Below are positions 17,698 to 25,753 of a stretch of DNA of 64,000 bases, one piece after another. The translations under genes and the position numbers were made by a program. The first letter of the stretch is position 1. Every line of letters begins with the position of its first letter. The stretch covers positions 1-64,000 of the forward strand of contig NZ_LNCD01000001.1 of NCBI RefSeq assembly GCF_001542405.1, in the 5' to 3' direction. The DNA comes from Rhizobium altiplani (GTDB taxonomy: Bacteria > Pseudomonadota > Alphaproteobacteria > Rhizobiales > Rhizobiaceae). The notes beneath the pieces are model-generated. The model saw nothing but the letters and a program-made list of their open reading frames with translations, searched no databases and had not been told where the DNA came from.

Positions 17698-19209
17698 TCA
17701 TCCGAGACCAAACAAATGCCTGATCCTTGCCGATACCGACGACGCATGTTGCAGAGGAGAGAGATGGCTCGCCATGTGCAAGCGCTCCTCCGCTTTCGAC
17801 CGAGCGGACAATAGCATCGCCAGTTCTTCCGCAATGGCGGGACGTTCTCGCATGATCACGCCGAGCCGCTCCTTGGGAATCTCATAGACTACGGCGGCTG
17901 TGATCGCCTTGATATCACCTGGCTCCAGTGCTCCCATCAGCACCCCGCGCTCACCGAAGACGTCACCCGGAGCAAGGCGTTCAAGCTCGATGGTTTGGCC
18001 ATCCTCAATTTCCTCGACTGTCATCACACCGCTTCGAAGGATCATCAGCGACGTCAGCGAGGTGTCCCGATGGGCGGCGATATCGCCTTCCTTGAACGAC
18101 AGCCTGTTCATGGCGGAGGCCAACTCTTCTCGTTCCTCGCTTGTCAGAGAAGAAAACAGAGAAATCGCATCCAGAAGACGCCGCCTTGACGTTTGACGTG
18201 GGACACTCATCTCGGATGCCTCCTGGGTGAGGACTACCCTGGTAGCTCCTCCGTCGGAGGCAAGCTGAAGACCGGACGCCTCGGTGTGACGAAAGACGAG
18301 ATCGTATAATTCGTTTCGAGCGCGAGACAGTTGACCGAGTTCCGACACCCGAAATGACAGTTCGATCTCCAGATAATTCGCATCCATCGCCGTAAAATTC
18401 GCGGTGGGATGGGGCGTTTTCAGGATCGCATTACTGCTCAACAGTACACGTTCCATGGTCTGGAGGATTACTGATGGCGGCTTGGTCGGGGCCAGCTTGA
18501 ATTTCAAGGTCGAGCCGTGTGTGTTGTCCGGACTACTGATGTTGACGATCCGGCTCTTGGCGAGGACGCTATTGGGCACAATGATGAGGTCGTTGGTGCC
18601 GCTAAGGAGTTCGGTTGACCGCCAGTTGGTTTCCACAACGCGTCCTTGCGTGTCGTCTTCCAATCTGATCCAGTCACCTACGGACAGGGGCTTTCCGAGG
18701 TTCAGCGCAATACCTGAAAAAACATCGTTGAGGGTACTCTGCAAAGCCAGACCCAAAACGATAGCGAACACACCGGAGGTGGCGATGAGGGTGCCCACTG
18801 GTAAACTGAAGACGTAAGCGATGATGCTCAACGCGGCGCCAAGATAGACAATCCCCACTACCAGGTCCTGCAGAAGTCGCCCTTCCCTCGGTTTCCGTTC
18901 GAGTGTCAAGAACGTGCGGACCAAACTGGCAAGGAGCATCGCTCCTCCGACCCACCAGATCGCTTTGAGGATCCCGGAGCCGATCCGATCAGCCACCGTT
19001 TCCGTAGTTATATCAGGCGCATACGGCGGAATTCTATGGTAGAGGAGCAAAGCCGTTAGGGCGACGAAAAATACGATGTTGGCCGCGAGCCGTCCAACTA
19101 CCCGATCGCCCGTCAATGGCGTCGCGAGCATTCTCAGAAGAACGAGGATGGCAAACTGGACAACAGGCTCTTTCAGCAGACTGGCGAACTGATCAGAATA
19201 CGATAGCAT
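17698..19209 (-). CDS. MscS-family mechanosensitive channel with C-terminal cyclic-nucleotide-binding domain
   Basis: A 503-residue membrane protein. Residues 15-150 hold four to five hydrophobic helices; the pore-lining region and first beta domain read GVFAIVLGLALQSTLNDVFSGI then GKPLSVGDWIRLED, the MscS signature. Residues 350-460 form a cyclic-nucleotide-binding beta-roll with FKEGDIAA, ILRSGVMTVEE and PGDVFGERGVLMG. The phosphate-binding stretch of genuine cAMP sites (GExA...RxA) appears only as GERG, so ligand binding is possible but not proven. The ATG at 19209 is chosen, with AAGG about nine bases upstream. It lies about 1.3 kb from the cyclase-domain gene. Confidence 0.88.
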   Translation of the reverse strand: MLSYSDQFASLLKEPVVQFAILVLLRMLATPLTGDRVVGRLAANIVFFVALTALLLYHRIPPYAPDITTETVADRIGSGILKAIWWVGGAMLLASLVRTFLTLERKPREGRLLQDLVVGIVYLGAALSIIAYVFSLPVGTLIATSGVFAIVLGLALQSTLNDVFSGIALNLGKPLSVGDWIRLEDDTQGRVVETNWRSTELLSGTNDLIIVPNSVLAKSRIVNISSPDNTHGSTLKFKLAPTKPPSVILQTMERVLLSSNAILKTPHPTANFTAMDANYLEIELSFRVSELGQLSRARNELYDLVFRHTEASGLQLASDGGATRVVLTQEASEMSVPRQTSRRRLLDAISLFSSLTSEEREELASAMNRLSFKEGDIAAHRDTSLTSLMILRSGVMTVEEIEDGQTIELERLAPGDVFGERGVLMGALEPGDIKAITAAVVYEIPKERLGVIMRERPAIAEELAMLLSARSKAEERLHMASHLSPLQHASSVSARIRHLFGLG

Positions 19210-19666
19210 CAACCGTGACCTTGTCTAAAATATCAGCCCGTCGCGAACTTCTCGACCTTTCCGATTTCAAAAGCACTATTCCCTCGCGCACGCAACTGCG
19301 TCGCAAGTTTGCGGCTCCGGCAACATCATCCGGGATCGCAAAAGCCACCATGAACCTGCCCGAGAAGACCAAGCCGTCCCCGGGGAGAGAGCCACGAAAA
19401 CACACCTCGGCAACGCCGCGACCTGCGACACGAAATGGAAGAAGGCGAACGACACGTCGACCACCGGCGGCAAGATTCTGAGGGCTGGCAAGCTTATGGA
19501 CGGGGCAGCGCGTAGTTGCGAAGCCCACTCGGTCAGTCTCCTCGCCAACACGCCAGCCATTTGCTGTCGATATGCGCGAGGATAGACACGATATATCCGC
19601 CGAGAGAGTTGGCGACTGCTGCTGATTGTTCGGTGGCAGAACTAACGCTATGCAAGGAGTGAGTGG
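19210..19666. other. 457-bp intergenic region, nothing recognised
   Basis: Open frames of about 95-120 codons exist on both strands here, but they overlap one another, lack ribosome-binding sites and resemble no family. The region lies upstream of the MscS gene and downstream of the C45-type hydrolase gene, so it should contain the MscS promoter. Confidence 0.5.
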
Positions 19667-20620
19667 CTAGCCATAACTGTGCATATACTCGTCTTCTTCG
19701 AAATCCTCGAAACCTTGGGACCAGCGCTTGCCGGGCCAGATATAGTCCACTCTCCCTTCCACGGGGCGGTAGACGGCAGTGTAAAGCGTCGGAAAGGAAC
19801 CGCTCCTGGAATACAACGGCGGCAAAAGAAATAGATCGGTCAGTCGCGAGAGTGTCATGGTTGGATCATCGATCGCCTGCTGAATCAGATGCTGGCGCGC
19901 CAATGATGACGATGGGGGCCTGGCGGTTCGCTGGTGGTTCGTGCAGGCCTTCAACCTGGTAACGATCGGCCGCTGGTGGGGAGCGAGAAGCACTGTGGCG
20001 TAGTGCCCTGAACGGTCGAGGACAGTCACGTTTTGTGGGAGCGCTACTGGTATTCGGCAGAGCGTCGCCACCGCCTGACTTACATCGTGGCAAGTTTCGA
20101 GGATGTAGCGGATGATCAAAATGATCGAGAAGCCAAGTCCTTGAGCACGGCTGCCGCCAAGGGTGACACTGGCGACGAGTCCGTTCTCGTTCATACCATC
20201 GACACAGCCTCCCCAGGGCCGCTGCGCCTTGCAGATCACCCGCATTCCCGACCAGGCTGTGATCTCAAATCGTTCCGAAACAATATCGGGTGGGTAATCG
20301 AAATTGCGGATGAGGGCTGGCCCTCCTCTTCCCAACCAGACGGCCTGACTGCAGCCATGGCGTTCTGGCGCAGGACGGAAGTGACTGAGCATTCGATGCG
20401 CCACGTCATCGTCGCCAACGAGGTCGCAGGCGCGGTCGTAGTGGAGCGTCAATTTCGGCATGTAATTCACTAGGGCCGCGCGGCAATCCTTCGCCGTTGG
20501 CGTCAGTGATGCTTGATGGCCGAAATACCATCGTTCTGCTTCCGCTCGCCCAGCAACGAACCGGGAAAGCCAAGCCTTTCCGGGGCGATCTTCCCGTTCC
20601 ATGAGGAATCTCTTGAACAT
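19667..20620 (-). CDS. C45-family Ntn hydrolase / acyltransferase-like protein
   Basis: A 317-residue protein of the acyl-CoA:6-aminopenicillanic-acid acyltransferase (C45) or choloylglycine-hydrolase group. The probable catalytic cysteine is in HGCSQAVW near residue 90, followed by ALIRNFDY, where the conserved Arg-Asn and Tyr/Asp pocket is expected. Further motifs are WGGCVDGMNENGLVASVTLGG and an ACTNHQR segment near residue 225 that resembles the family Asn-His-Phe motif with Gln replacing Phe. Enzymes of this type cleave or form amide bonds and mature by self-cleavage before the cysteine. The roughly 90 residues before GCS would be the propeptide; this is longer than usual. The ATG at 20620 is used; one at 20602 is also possible. 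Confidence 0.75.
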   Translation of the reverse strand: MFKRFLMEREDRPGKAWLSRFVAGRAEAERWYFGHQASLTPTAKDCRAALVNYMPKLTLHYDRACDLVGDDDVAHRMLSHFRPAPERHGCSQAVWLGRGGPALIRNFDYPPDIVSERFEITAWSGMRVICKAQRPWGGCVDGMNENGLVASVTLGGSRAQGLGFSIILIIRYILETCHDVSQAVATLCRIPVALPQNVTVLDRSGHYATVLLAPHQRPIVTRLKACTNHQRTARPPSSSLARQHLIQQAIDDPTMTLSRLTDLFLLPPLYSRSGSFPTLYTAVYRPVEGRVDYIWPGKRWSQGFEDFEEDEYMHSYG

Positions 20621-20961
20621 TGTGCAGCTATTGTAACCCGCTGCAAGCGGTGCGGCTACGTCGCTCTATTGCTCTAGACAACAACCGATCGTTCGGCCCT
20701 GCTGCGGCGGCAACTTCGGCGTCTCACCCGGTTCAAGTTCTGGCTGCACCCGCCAGGCCCGGTTGCCTGGTCGCGCGCCGCTACAATTCCAAAAGAGGTC
20801 TTTGGGCGGATATCACAGATGAGGCGATTGATTCGTGGCCCGGTTGAAGATTGGCGGCCCCCATTGCCGCCCTGTTCGAGGGTGGCGCCGGCTCCGCCGT
20901 TAAAGGGTCGCCGGCGACGACATCACAATCACCCCGAAGCTTACTATTCAAACAGACGCAC
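20621..20961. other. 341-bp intergenic region, nothing recognised
   Basis: This lies between two minus-strand genes. It carries a GC-rich run near 20880-20915 (GGCGCCGGC and GCCGGCGAC) that could form a hairpin after the hemerythrin-like gene, but there is no T-run. No open frame is credible. Confidence 0.45.
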
Positions 20962-21459
20962 TTAGACGATCTCAGTCGCGAGCTGTGCGTCCAGAACGGT
21001 CATGCCCTCATGTCGCGCAAGTGCTTTCCGGATCTGCCCCACGATTTCCCGTTCGGCCTTGATGCGTCGCCGCATCAAGCAGAAGAACGATCGCAGGAGA
21101 TATCCTATGGCATCCCACGACAGCCTGCAGTCGCCGTTCTTCAAAGCCAGCAGGACGTCGACCACTTCTTGCGCGGCATCCATGTCGAACAGGCGTTCGG
21201 TGGATCTTCTATTTTCGGCCTCCACGCGATCATGGTCCGGCATGATTGCGTGCAGTGACGCAGAAACAACATGTTCCTCCAGGCCATGGGTTGCCTGGAG
21301 CAGCGGGATCAGGCCGCCCGTCACGGTGTCACACAGCCTCTCGTCTACGTGGCAGGGAAGAAAATCGGCAATCGCTTCCAGAAGGTCGCACCACGATACA
21401 AGCTGCCCGTAGCACGCCTCGAGCTCGGCGAATTTGTTCGGCATTTGCATGATCGCCAT
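20962..21459 (-). CDS. Hemerythrin-like helical protein
   Basis: A 165-residue helical protein whose pattern follows hemerythrin HHE-cation-binding proteins: CDLLEAIADFLPCHVDERLC, then LLQATHGLEEHVVSASLHAIMP, then DHDRVEAENRRS. The HGLEEH segment fits the HxxEE site. The first histidine usually seen before CDxLEAIAD is absent (YGQLVSWCD), so the di-iron site may be incomplete. Such proteins can bind oxygen or NO. It follows a 51-residue membrane protein with no gap, and a Crp/Fnr box lies upstream of that. The ATG at 21459 has AAAGG close before it; the ATG at 21450 is an alternative. Confidence 0.68.
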   Translation of the reverse strand: MAIMQMPNKFAELEACYGQLVSWCDLLEAIADFLPCHVDERLCDTVTGGLIPLLQATHGLEEHVVSASLHAIMPDHDRVEAENRRSTERLFDMDAAQEVVDVLLALKNGDCRLSWDAIGYLLRSFFCLMRRRIKAEREIVGQIRKALARHEGMTVLDAQLATEIV

Positions 21460-21615
21460 CTACCTTTGCAGAAAGAGGCTTGCGGCGATCGCAACGGCGG
21501 CAAGGACGGCTGACACGACGCCCGTCCGCTGCAGGACGCCCATGCGGTAGAGCGTGATTGCGAAAATGACGATCACAGGGGTGGCTATGGAAAGTCCGAT
21601 CTGGGCGTCGGTCAT
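21460..21615 (-). CDS. Small two-helix membrane protein beside norE
   Basis: A 51-residue protein starting MTDAQIGLSIATPVIVIFAI with two hydrophobic stretches separated by YRMGVLQRTG. It ends SLFLQR and its stop codon adjoins the start of the hemerythrin-like gene. AAAGGAG precedes a pair of ATG codons (21618 and 21615); the second has the better spacing. No family is recognised. The FNR-type box at 21664-21677 lies 49 bp upstream, so the pair is probably induced at low oxygen. Confidence 0.7.
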   Translation of the reverse strand: MTDAQIGLSIATPVIVIFAITLYRMGVLQRTGVVSAVLAAVAIAASLFLQR

Positions 21616-21663
21616 CATGGTCTCCTTTGAACCGGACCATAGGCCGGTCGAGAACAGACGTCT

Positions 21664-21677
21664 TTGAGATCGATCAA
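21664..21677. promoter_or_regulatory. Crp/Fnr box (FNR-like class) between the hemerythrin-like pair and norE
   Basis: TTGAGATCGATCAA fits TTGnn-N4-ATCAA and is nearly palindromic. It lies 49 bp upstream of the minus-strand 51-residue gene and 235 bp upstream of norE, so it more likely serves the minus-strand pair. The half-sites match the oxygen-responsive Fnr/FixK consensus better than the TTGCG class at nap, norE and nirK. Confidence 0.65.
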
Positions 21678-21864
21678 AGAGACAACAGCAGGCCCGGAAG
21701 CGACGGAAGGAGAAAGAAGAATTGGGGGAACGGGCTGGCTACTCAATACGAAATGCCAGCCATTGCCGTCCCGGATACCATCCAGGACGGCACCAAGGTC
21801 TCATGTCTTGGTAAACAAAACCTTGCCGACTGGATTGGCCGCTGATGCGAGGACCCCAGGGTTT

Positions 21865-21878
21865 TTGCGTTTCCTCAA
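21865..21878 (+). promoter_or_regulatory. NnrR-type box upstream of norE
   Basis: TTGCGTTTCCTCAA differs by one base from the nap box (2841). It ends 34 bp before the norE start codon, which places it near the promoter core and may mean that norE has its own promoter distinct from norC. Confidence 0.7.
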
Positions 21879-21912
21879 AGAAGAAAGCAGATCCATTGCC
21901 TATCGAGGGCGC

Positions 21913-22452
21913 ATGACCTCGACGACATCAGACGATCTCGCGGAGCCTGGAAGTGGCGACCTGCTTGTTTGGATTCTTGCCTGGAGCGAGCTGGCCGCGT
22001 TCGGGGCTCTCCTGGCTGCGTTTGTGATAGCCTCCTGGATTAGTCCGGAGGACTTCCTCGCAGGCAGGGCAAGGCTGGACACCACCATACCCATAGCAAA
22101 CACCGTCGTCCTGCTTGCAAGCGGTTGGTTTGCCGCAATGGCCGCCCGGCAAACGAGATTGTTGGGACGGCGGCTATTGTTGCTCGCAGCTGCGGCAGGA
22201 GGGTTTCTCTTCACTGCCCTGAAGGTCCATGAGTACGGTCAGGAGGGAGCGTCCCTTCTTTCAAACGACGCGTTCTCGACGCTCTATGTGCTGATAACGG
22301 GCTTCCACCTGGCGCACGTGCTCTTCGGCTCTTGCGTGCTCGCCCTGATAGCTCGCTTCCCTTCACGTGAGAACGTCCACCTGATGACGACCCTGTGGCA
22401 CGTCATCGACATTGTGTGGCTCGTAATGTTTCCGCTGGTCTACCTTCTATGA
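21913..22452 (+). CDS. norE: NorE, cytochrome oxidase subunit III-like protein of the nor cluster
   Basis: A 179-residue membrane protein with about five helices, of the haem-copper oxidase subunit III family. Typical segments are VWILAWSELAAFGALLAAF, TTIPIANTVVLLASGW, GFHLAHVLFG and TTLWHVIDIVWLVMF. NorE is not part of the purified NorCB enzyme but supports NO reductase activity in vivo. The ATG at 21913 follows GAGGG; the frame is open further upstream but that part is compositionally unlike a protein. norF overlaps the stop by four bases. Confidence 0.9.
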   Translation: MTSTTSDDLAEPGSGDLLVWILAWSELAAFGALLAAFVIASWISPEDFLAGRARLDTTIPIANTVVLLASGWFAAMAARQTRLLGRRLLLLAAAAGGFLFTALKVHEYGQEGASLLSNDAFSTLYVLITGFHLAHVLFGSCVLALIARFPSRENVHLMTTLWHVIDIVWLVMFPLVYLL

Positions 22453-22736
22453 AAATCGAAAACCGGACTTCCGCACGTCCGACCAAGGCGCTTGCCTATC
22501 TCTTCGCGCTCACCGGATGCATTGCCATCGGATCGACCTATCTGGGCGTCGCATCAAGACCGGCGTTTATGGCGCTTGTGGTCGTTGTTGCGATCGCAAA
22601 AGTCAGGCTGGTTGCGGCAGATTTCCTTGGACTTCGCGGTCGCGGCTCGCCGATTTACCCAGCCTTGATTGCATGGGCGATGACCATCCTCTCCATGGCA
22701 TTGCTGAAGACCCTCGCTTCGGGCACGTTCTTGTAG
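22449..22736 (+). CDS. norF: NorF, small membrane protein of the nor cluster
   Basis: A 95-residue protein with three hydrophobic stretches, in the position and with the size of NorF, which resembles prokaryotic oxidase subunit IV. The segment VAIAKVRLVAADFLGLRG is typical of the family. The ATG overlaps the norE stop (ATGA). With NorE it is needed for full NO reductase activity in other alphaproteobacteria. Confidence 0.87.
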   Translation: MKIENRTSARPTKALAYLFALTGCIAIGSTYLGVASRPAFMALVVVVAIAKVRLVAADFLGLRGRGSPIYPALIAWAMTILSMALLKTLASGTFL

Positions 22737-23094
22737 ATCGCTCTGGTCCACAGAGACCAAGCAATCGGTCGAGCGCGGCAGGTAATCGGGTCGGTGCCGG
22801 CGCAGGTGCCCCTCGCAATGACGTGACGCTATTTTGCTATCGACGGAGCGGCCCGTCGGAGCGGGCTTCGACGTCTTCCCGGTGTCCAGCCCGGCAACGT
22901 TGGCCTGTCGACATCCGGCTGCGTTTCTATGCCGCCCGCTACCGAGCTCAGACCTCACCAACAATGCGTAATCCTTCGCTTACTTGCGAATTGACAAAGA
23001 CCCACCGGCGGAATTCGGCCATCCACCAATAACGAGCCCCTGGCTCGATTTCCGACGTCACGGCGGCACCGCCACTGACATGAAAGGATGATCG
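22737..23094. other. 358-bp region upstream of norC with no gene
   Basis: No credible open frame. It holds the norCBQD promoter and the box at 22984-22997, 97 bp before the norC start. The separation of norEF from norC by a regulatory region means the two halves are probably transcribed independently. Confidence 0.7.
22984..22997 (+). promoter_or_regulatory. NnrR-type box upstream of norCBQD
   Basis: TTGCGAATTGACAA fits TTGCG-N4-nnCAA and sits 97 bp upstream of the norC ATG. The right half (GACAA) matches that of the box at 29671. NnrR, which responds to NO, is the expected activator of nor genes in Rhizobiaceae. Confidence 0.72.
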
Positions 23095-23547
23095 ATGGCT
23101 GAACGCCTGACCAAAACCGCGGCCCGAAACGTGTTCTACGGCGGGTCCGCTTTCTTCTTCGCTATATTCGTGGGCCTTACGGCCCACAGTCACTATTACA
23201 TTCGAACGGTGTCCACCAACGAGGCGACCCTGACCGAAGGCGTCGCCCGCGGAAAACACATCTGGGAAAAGAACTCCTGCATCAACTGCCATACGCTTGA
23301 CGGTGAAGGCGCCTACTTCGCGCCGGAACTGTCGAACGTCTGGATACGCTGGGGCGGCGACAAGGATCCGGCAAGTGCCCGCGAGGCGCTTCATGCGTGG
23401 ATGGCCGCTCAGCCATCAGGCATCGAGGGGCGCAGGCAGATGCCGCAATTCAATTTGACCGACCAGGAGGTCAACGACCTTGCCGACTTCCTCGAATGGG
23501 TCAGCAAGACGAACACCCAAAACTGGCCACCGAACCAAGCCGGCTGA
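23095..23547 (+). CDS. norC: NorC, cytochrome c subunit of NO reductase
   Basis: A 150-residue membrane-anchored cytochrome that delivers electrons to NorB. One N-terminal helix (residues 12-32) precedes the haem site CINCH at 62-66, and a methionine in RRQMPQF (about residue 116) is the expected sixth ligand. The family segment LDGEGAYFAPELSNVW is intact. norB begins 18 bp downstream. Confidence 0.97.
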   Translation: MAERLTKTAARNVFYGGSAFFFAIFVGLTAHSHYYIRTVSTNEATLTEGVARGKHIWEKNSCINCHTLDGEGAYFAPELSNVWIRWGGDKDPASAREALHAWMAAQPSGIEGRRQMPQFNLTDQEVNDLADFLEWVSKTNTQNWPPNQAG

Positions 23548-23565
23548 CAGGGAGAGGTTTTTAAG

Positions 23566-24906
23566 ATGAAGTACAAGACTCAGAGCGTTGCGATGCTCTA
23601 CTTCTACGGAGCGCTCGGCCTCTTCATGGCACAGCTCCTGTTCGGCGTGATCGCGGGCACAATCTACGTGTTGCCCAACACTCTGTCCGTCATGCTGCCC
23701 TTCAACATCGTTCGAATGGTACATACGAACGCACTGATCGTATGGCTGCTCATGGGCTTCATGGGCACCACATACTTCCTCCTTCCCGAGGAGTGCGAGA
23801 CGGAGCTTTACAGTCCGAAACTCGCAAAGGCGCAGTTCTGGATCTTCCTCGTGGCCGCCGCGGTGGCGGTCGTCGGATACCTCTTCCATATTCACGAAGG
23901 CCGGGAATTCCTGGAGCAGCCCTTTGCCATCAAGGTCGGTATCGTCATTGTCGCCCTGATGTTCCTGTTCAACGTCACGATGACGGCTCTCAAGGGACGC
24001 AAGACCACCATCACCAACATCCTTCTGTTCGGTCTATGGGGCGTTGCAATCTTCTTCCTGTTCGCCTTCTACAACCCCGTAAACCTTGCGCTGGACAAAA
24101 TGTACTGGTGGTACGTTGTTCACCTGTGGGTCGAAGGCGTGTGGGAACTGATCATGGCCTCGGTTCTGGCCTTCCTCATGATCAAGTTGAACGGTATCGA
24201 CCGCGAAGTCGTCGAGAAGTGGCTCTATGTCATCATCGGCCTGGCCCTCTTTTCGGGGATCCTCGGCACTGGCCATCACTACTACTGGATCGGCGCACCG
24301 GGATACTGGCAGTGGATCGGCTCGCTGTTCTCCACCCTCGAAGTCGCACCGTTCTTCACCATGGTCGTCTTCACCTTCGTCATGACCTGGAGGGCTGGAC
24401 GCAAGCATGAGAACAAGGCCGCCCTCCTCTGGTCGATCGGATGTTCTGTAATGGCCTTCTTCGGGGCCGGCGTCTGGGGCTTCCTGCATACGCTGTCGTC
24501 GGTGAACTACTACACCCACGGCACGCAGGTCACCGCCGCTCACGGTCACCTCGCCTTCTTCGGTGCTTACGTGATGCTGAATCTCGCCGCCATGGCCTAC
24601 GCCATTCCGCAGATCCGCGGACGCGCGCCATACAACCAGTGGCTCTCGATCAGCAGCTTCTGGATCATGTGCGGGGCGATGTCGGTCATGACTTTCGCGC
24701 TGACCTTCGCGGGCGTCATCCAGGTTCATCTGCAGCGCGTTCTCGGTCAGTCCTACATGGACGTCCAGGACCAGCTCGCCCTCTTCTACTGGGTCAGGCT
24801 CGGCTCCGGCGTCTTCGTCTTCATCAGCGCGCTGATGTTCATCTGGTCGGTGCTTGTCCCCGGACGCGCACGCATGCCCAACGCAGCAGTACAGCCCGCC
24901 GAATAA
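23566..24906 (+). CDS. norB: NorB, catalytic subunit of NO reductase (cNOR)
   Basis: A 446-residue, 12-helix haem-copper-family enzyme that reduces two NO to N2O. Motifs: a low-spin haem histidine in MVHTNALIVWLL, the FeB-site HLWVEGVWELI with its catalytic glutamates, the histidine pair in GTGHHYYWIG, and the haem ligands in HGHLAFFGAYVMLNLA. The cross-linked tyrosine of oxidases is replaced, as expected for NOR. Length is normal. norQ follows 27 bp downstream. Confidence 0.98.
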   Translation: MKYKTQSVAMLYFYGALGLFMAQLLFGVIAGTIYVLPNTLSVMLPFNIVRMVHTNALIVWLLMGFMGTTYFLLPEECETELYSPKLAKAQFWIFLVAAAVAVVGYLFHIHEGREFLEQPFAIKVGIVIVALMFLFNVTMTALKGRKTTITNILLFGLWGVAIFFLFAFYNPVNLALDKMYWWYVVHLWVEGVWELIMASVLAFLMIKLNGIDREVVEKWLYVIIGLALFSGILGTGHHYYWIGAPGYWQWIGSLFSTLEVAPFFTMVVFTFVMTWRAGRKHENKAALLWSIGCSVMAFFGAGVWGFLHTLSSVNYYTHGTQVTAAHGHLAFFGAYVMLNLAAMAYAIPQIRGRAPYNQWLSISSFWIMCGAMSVMTFALTFAGVIQVHLQRVLGQSYMDVQDQLALFYWVRLGSGVFVFISALMFIWSVLVPGRARMPNAAVQPAE

Positions 24907-24933
24907 GGCGGGCCCCCTCACTGGAGATCAGTC

Positions 24934-25746
24934 ATGACAATAGCCCTCAATCATCCGCTGCATCCAAAGGACGAAATTCCCTACTATGCGCCTCAAGGCA
25001 ATGAATGCGCCCTTTTCGAAAGCGCCTGGACCCGGCAACTTCCGGTCCTGCTGAAGGGCCCGACAGGATGTGGCAAGACCAGGTTCGTACAGCATATGGC
25101 AGCCCGCCTGGGGCTACCCGTTTCGACGGTATCCTGCCACGACGACCTGACCGCGGCAGACCTGACCGGTCGCTACCTCCTGAAGGGAGGCGAGACCGTA
25201 TGGATCGACGGCCCGCTCACAAAGGCGGTTCGCAACGGTGGCATCTGCTATCTCGATGAGATCGTCGAGGCGCGCAAGGACGTGGCAGTGGTCCTCCATC
25301 CGCTCACTGACGATCGCCGGATCCTTCCTCTGGAAAGAACAGGCGAGCTTCTCGAGGCACAGTCGGGCTTCATGGTCGTCGTTTCCTACAATCCCGGCTA
25401 CCAGAACCTTATGAAGGCGCTGAAGCCCAGCACGCGGCAGCGTTTCGTTTCGATCGAATTCGACTTTCTGCCGCGGGACAAGGAAATCGCCACCGTCTCG
25501 CGAGAGAGCGGGCTTCCTGAAGCCAGGGTCGCGTCTCTCGTCGATCTCGCCCGACGGCTCCGCTCGTTGAAGGGACAGGATCTCGAGGAAGGCGTTTCGA
25601 CCCGGCTCCTGATTTATTGCGCGACGCTTGTCGAGGCCGGAATTCCCATGGTCGAAGCCGTCAGGGCCGCAATTATTGAACCACTGACCGACGAGGCCGA
25701 TGTGAAGGCGGCGCTCGTTGAAGTTGCCAAGGCGACGATAGGCTAG
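24934..25746 (+). CDS. norQ: NorQ, MoxR-type AAA+ ATPase for NorCB activation
   Basis: A 270-residue ATPase with Walker A GPTGCGKT (residues 41-48), Walker B CYLDEIVEA and a sensor-like VVSYNPGY. With NorD it is required to put the non-haem iron into NorB. A 28-bp gap separates it from norB and a 7-bp gap from norD. Confidence 0.95.
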   Translation: MTIALNHPLHPKDEIPYYAPQGNECALFESAWTRQLPVLLKGPTGCGKTRFVQHMAARLGLPVSTVSCHDDLTAADLTGRYLLKGGETVWIDGPLTKAVRNGGICYLDEIVEARKDVAVVLHPLTDDRRILPLERTGELLEAQSGFMVVVSYNPGYQNLMKALKPSTRQRFVSIEFDFLPRDKEIATVSRESGLPEARVASLVDLARRLRSLKGQDLEEGVSTRLLIYCATLVEAGIPMVEAVRAAIIEPLTDEADVKAALVEVAKATIG

Positions 25747-25753
25747 GTGCGAC

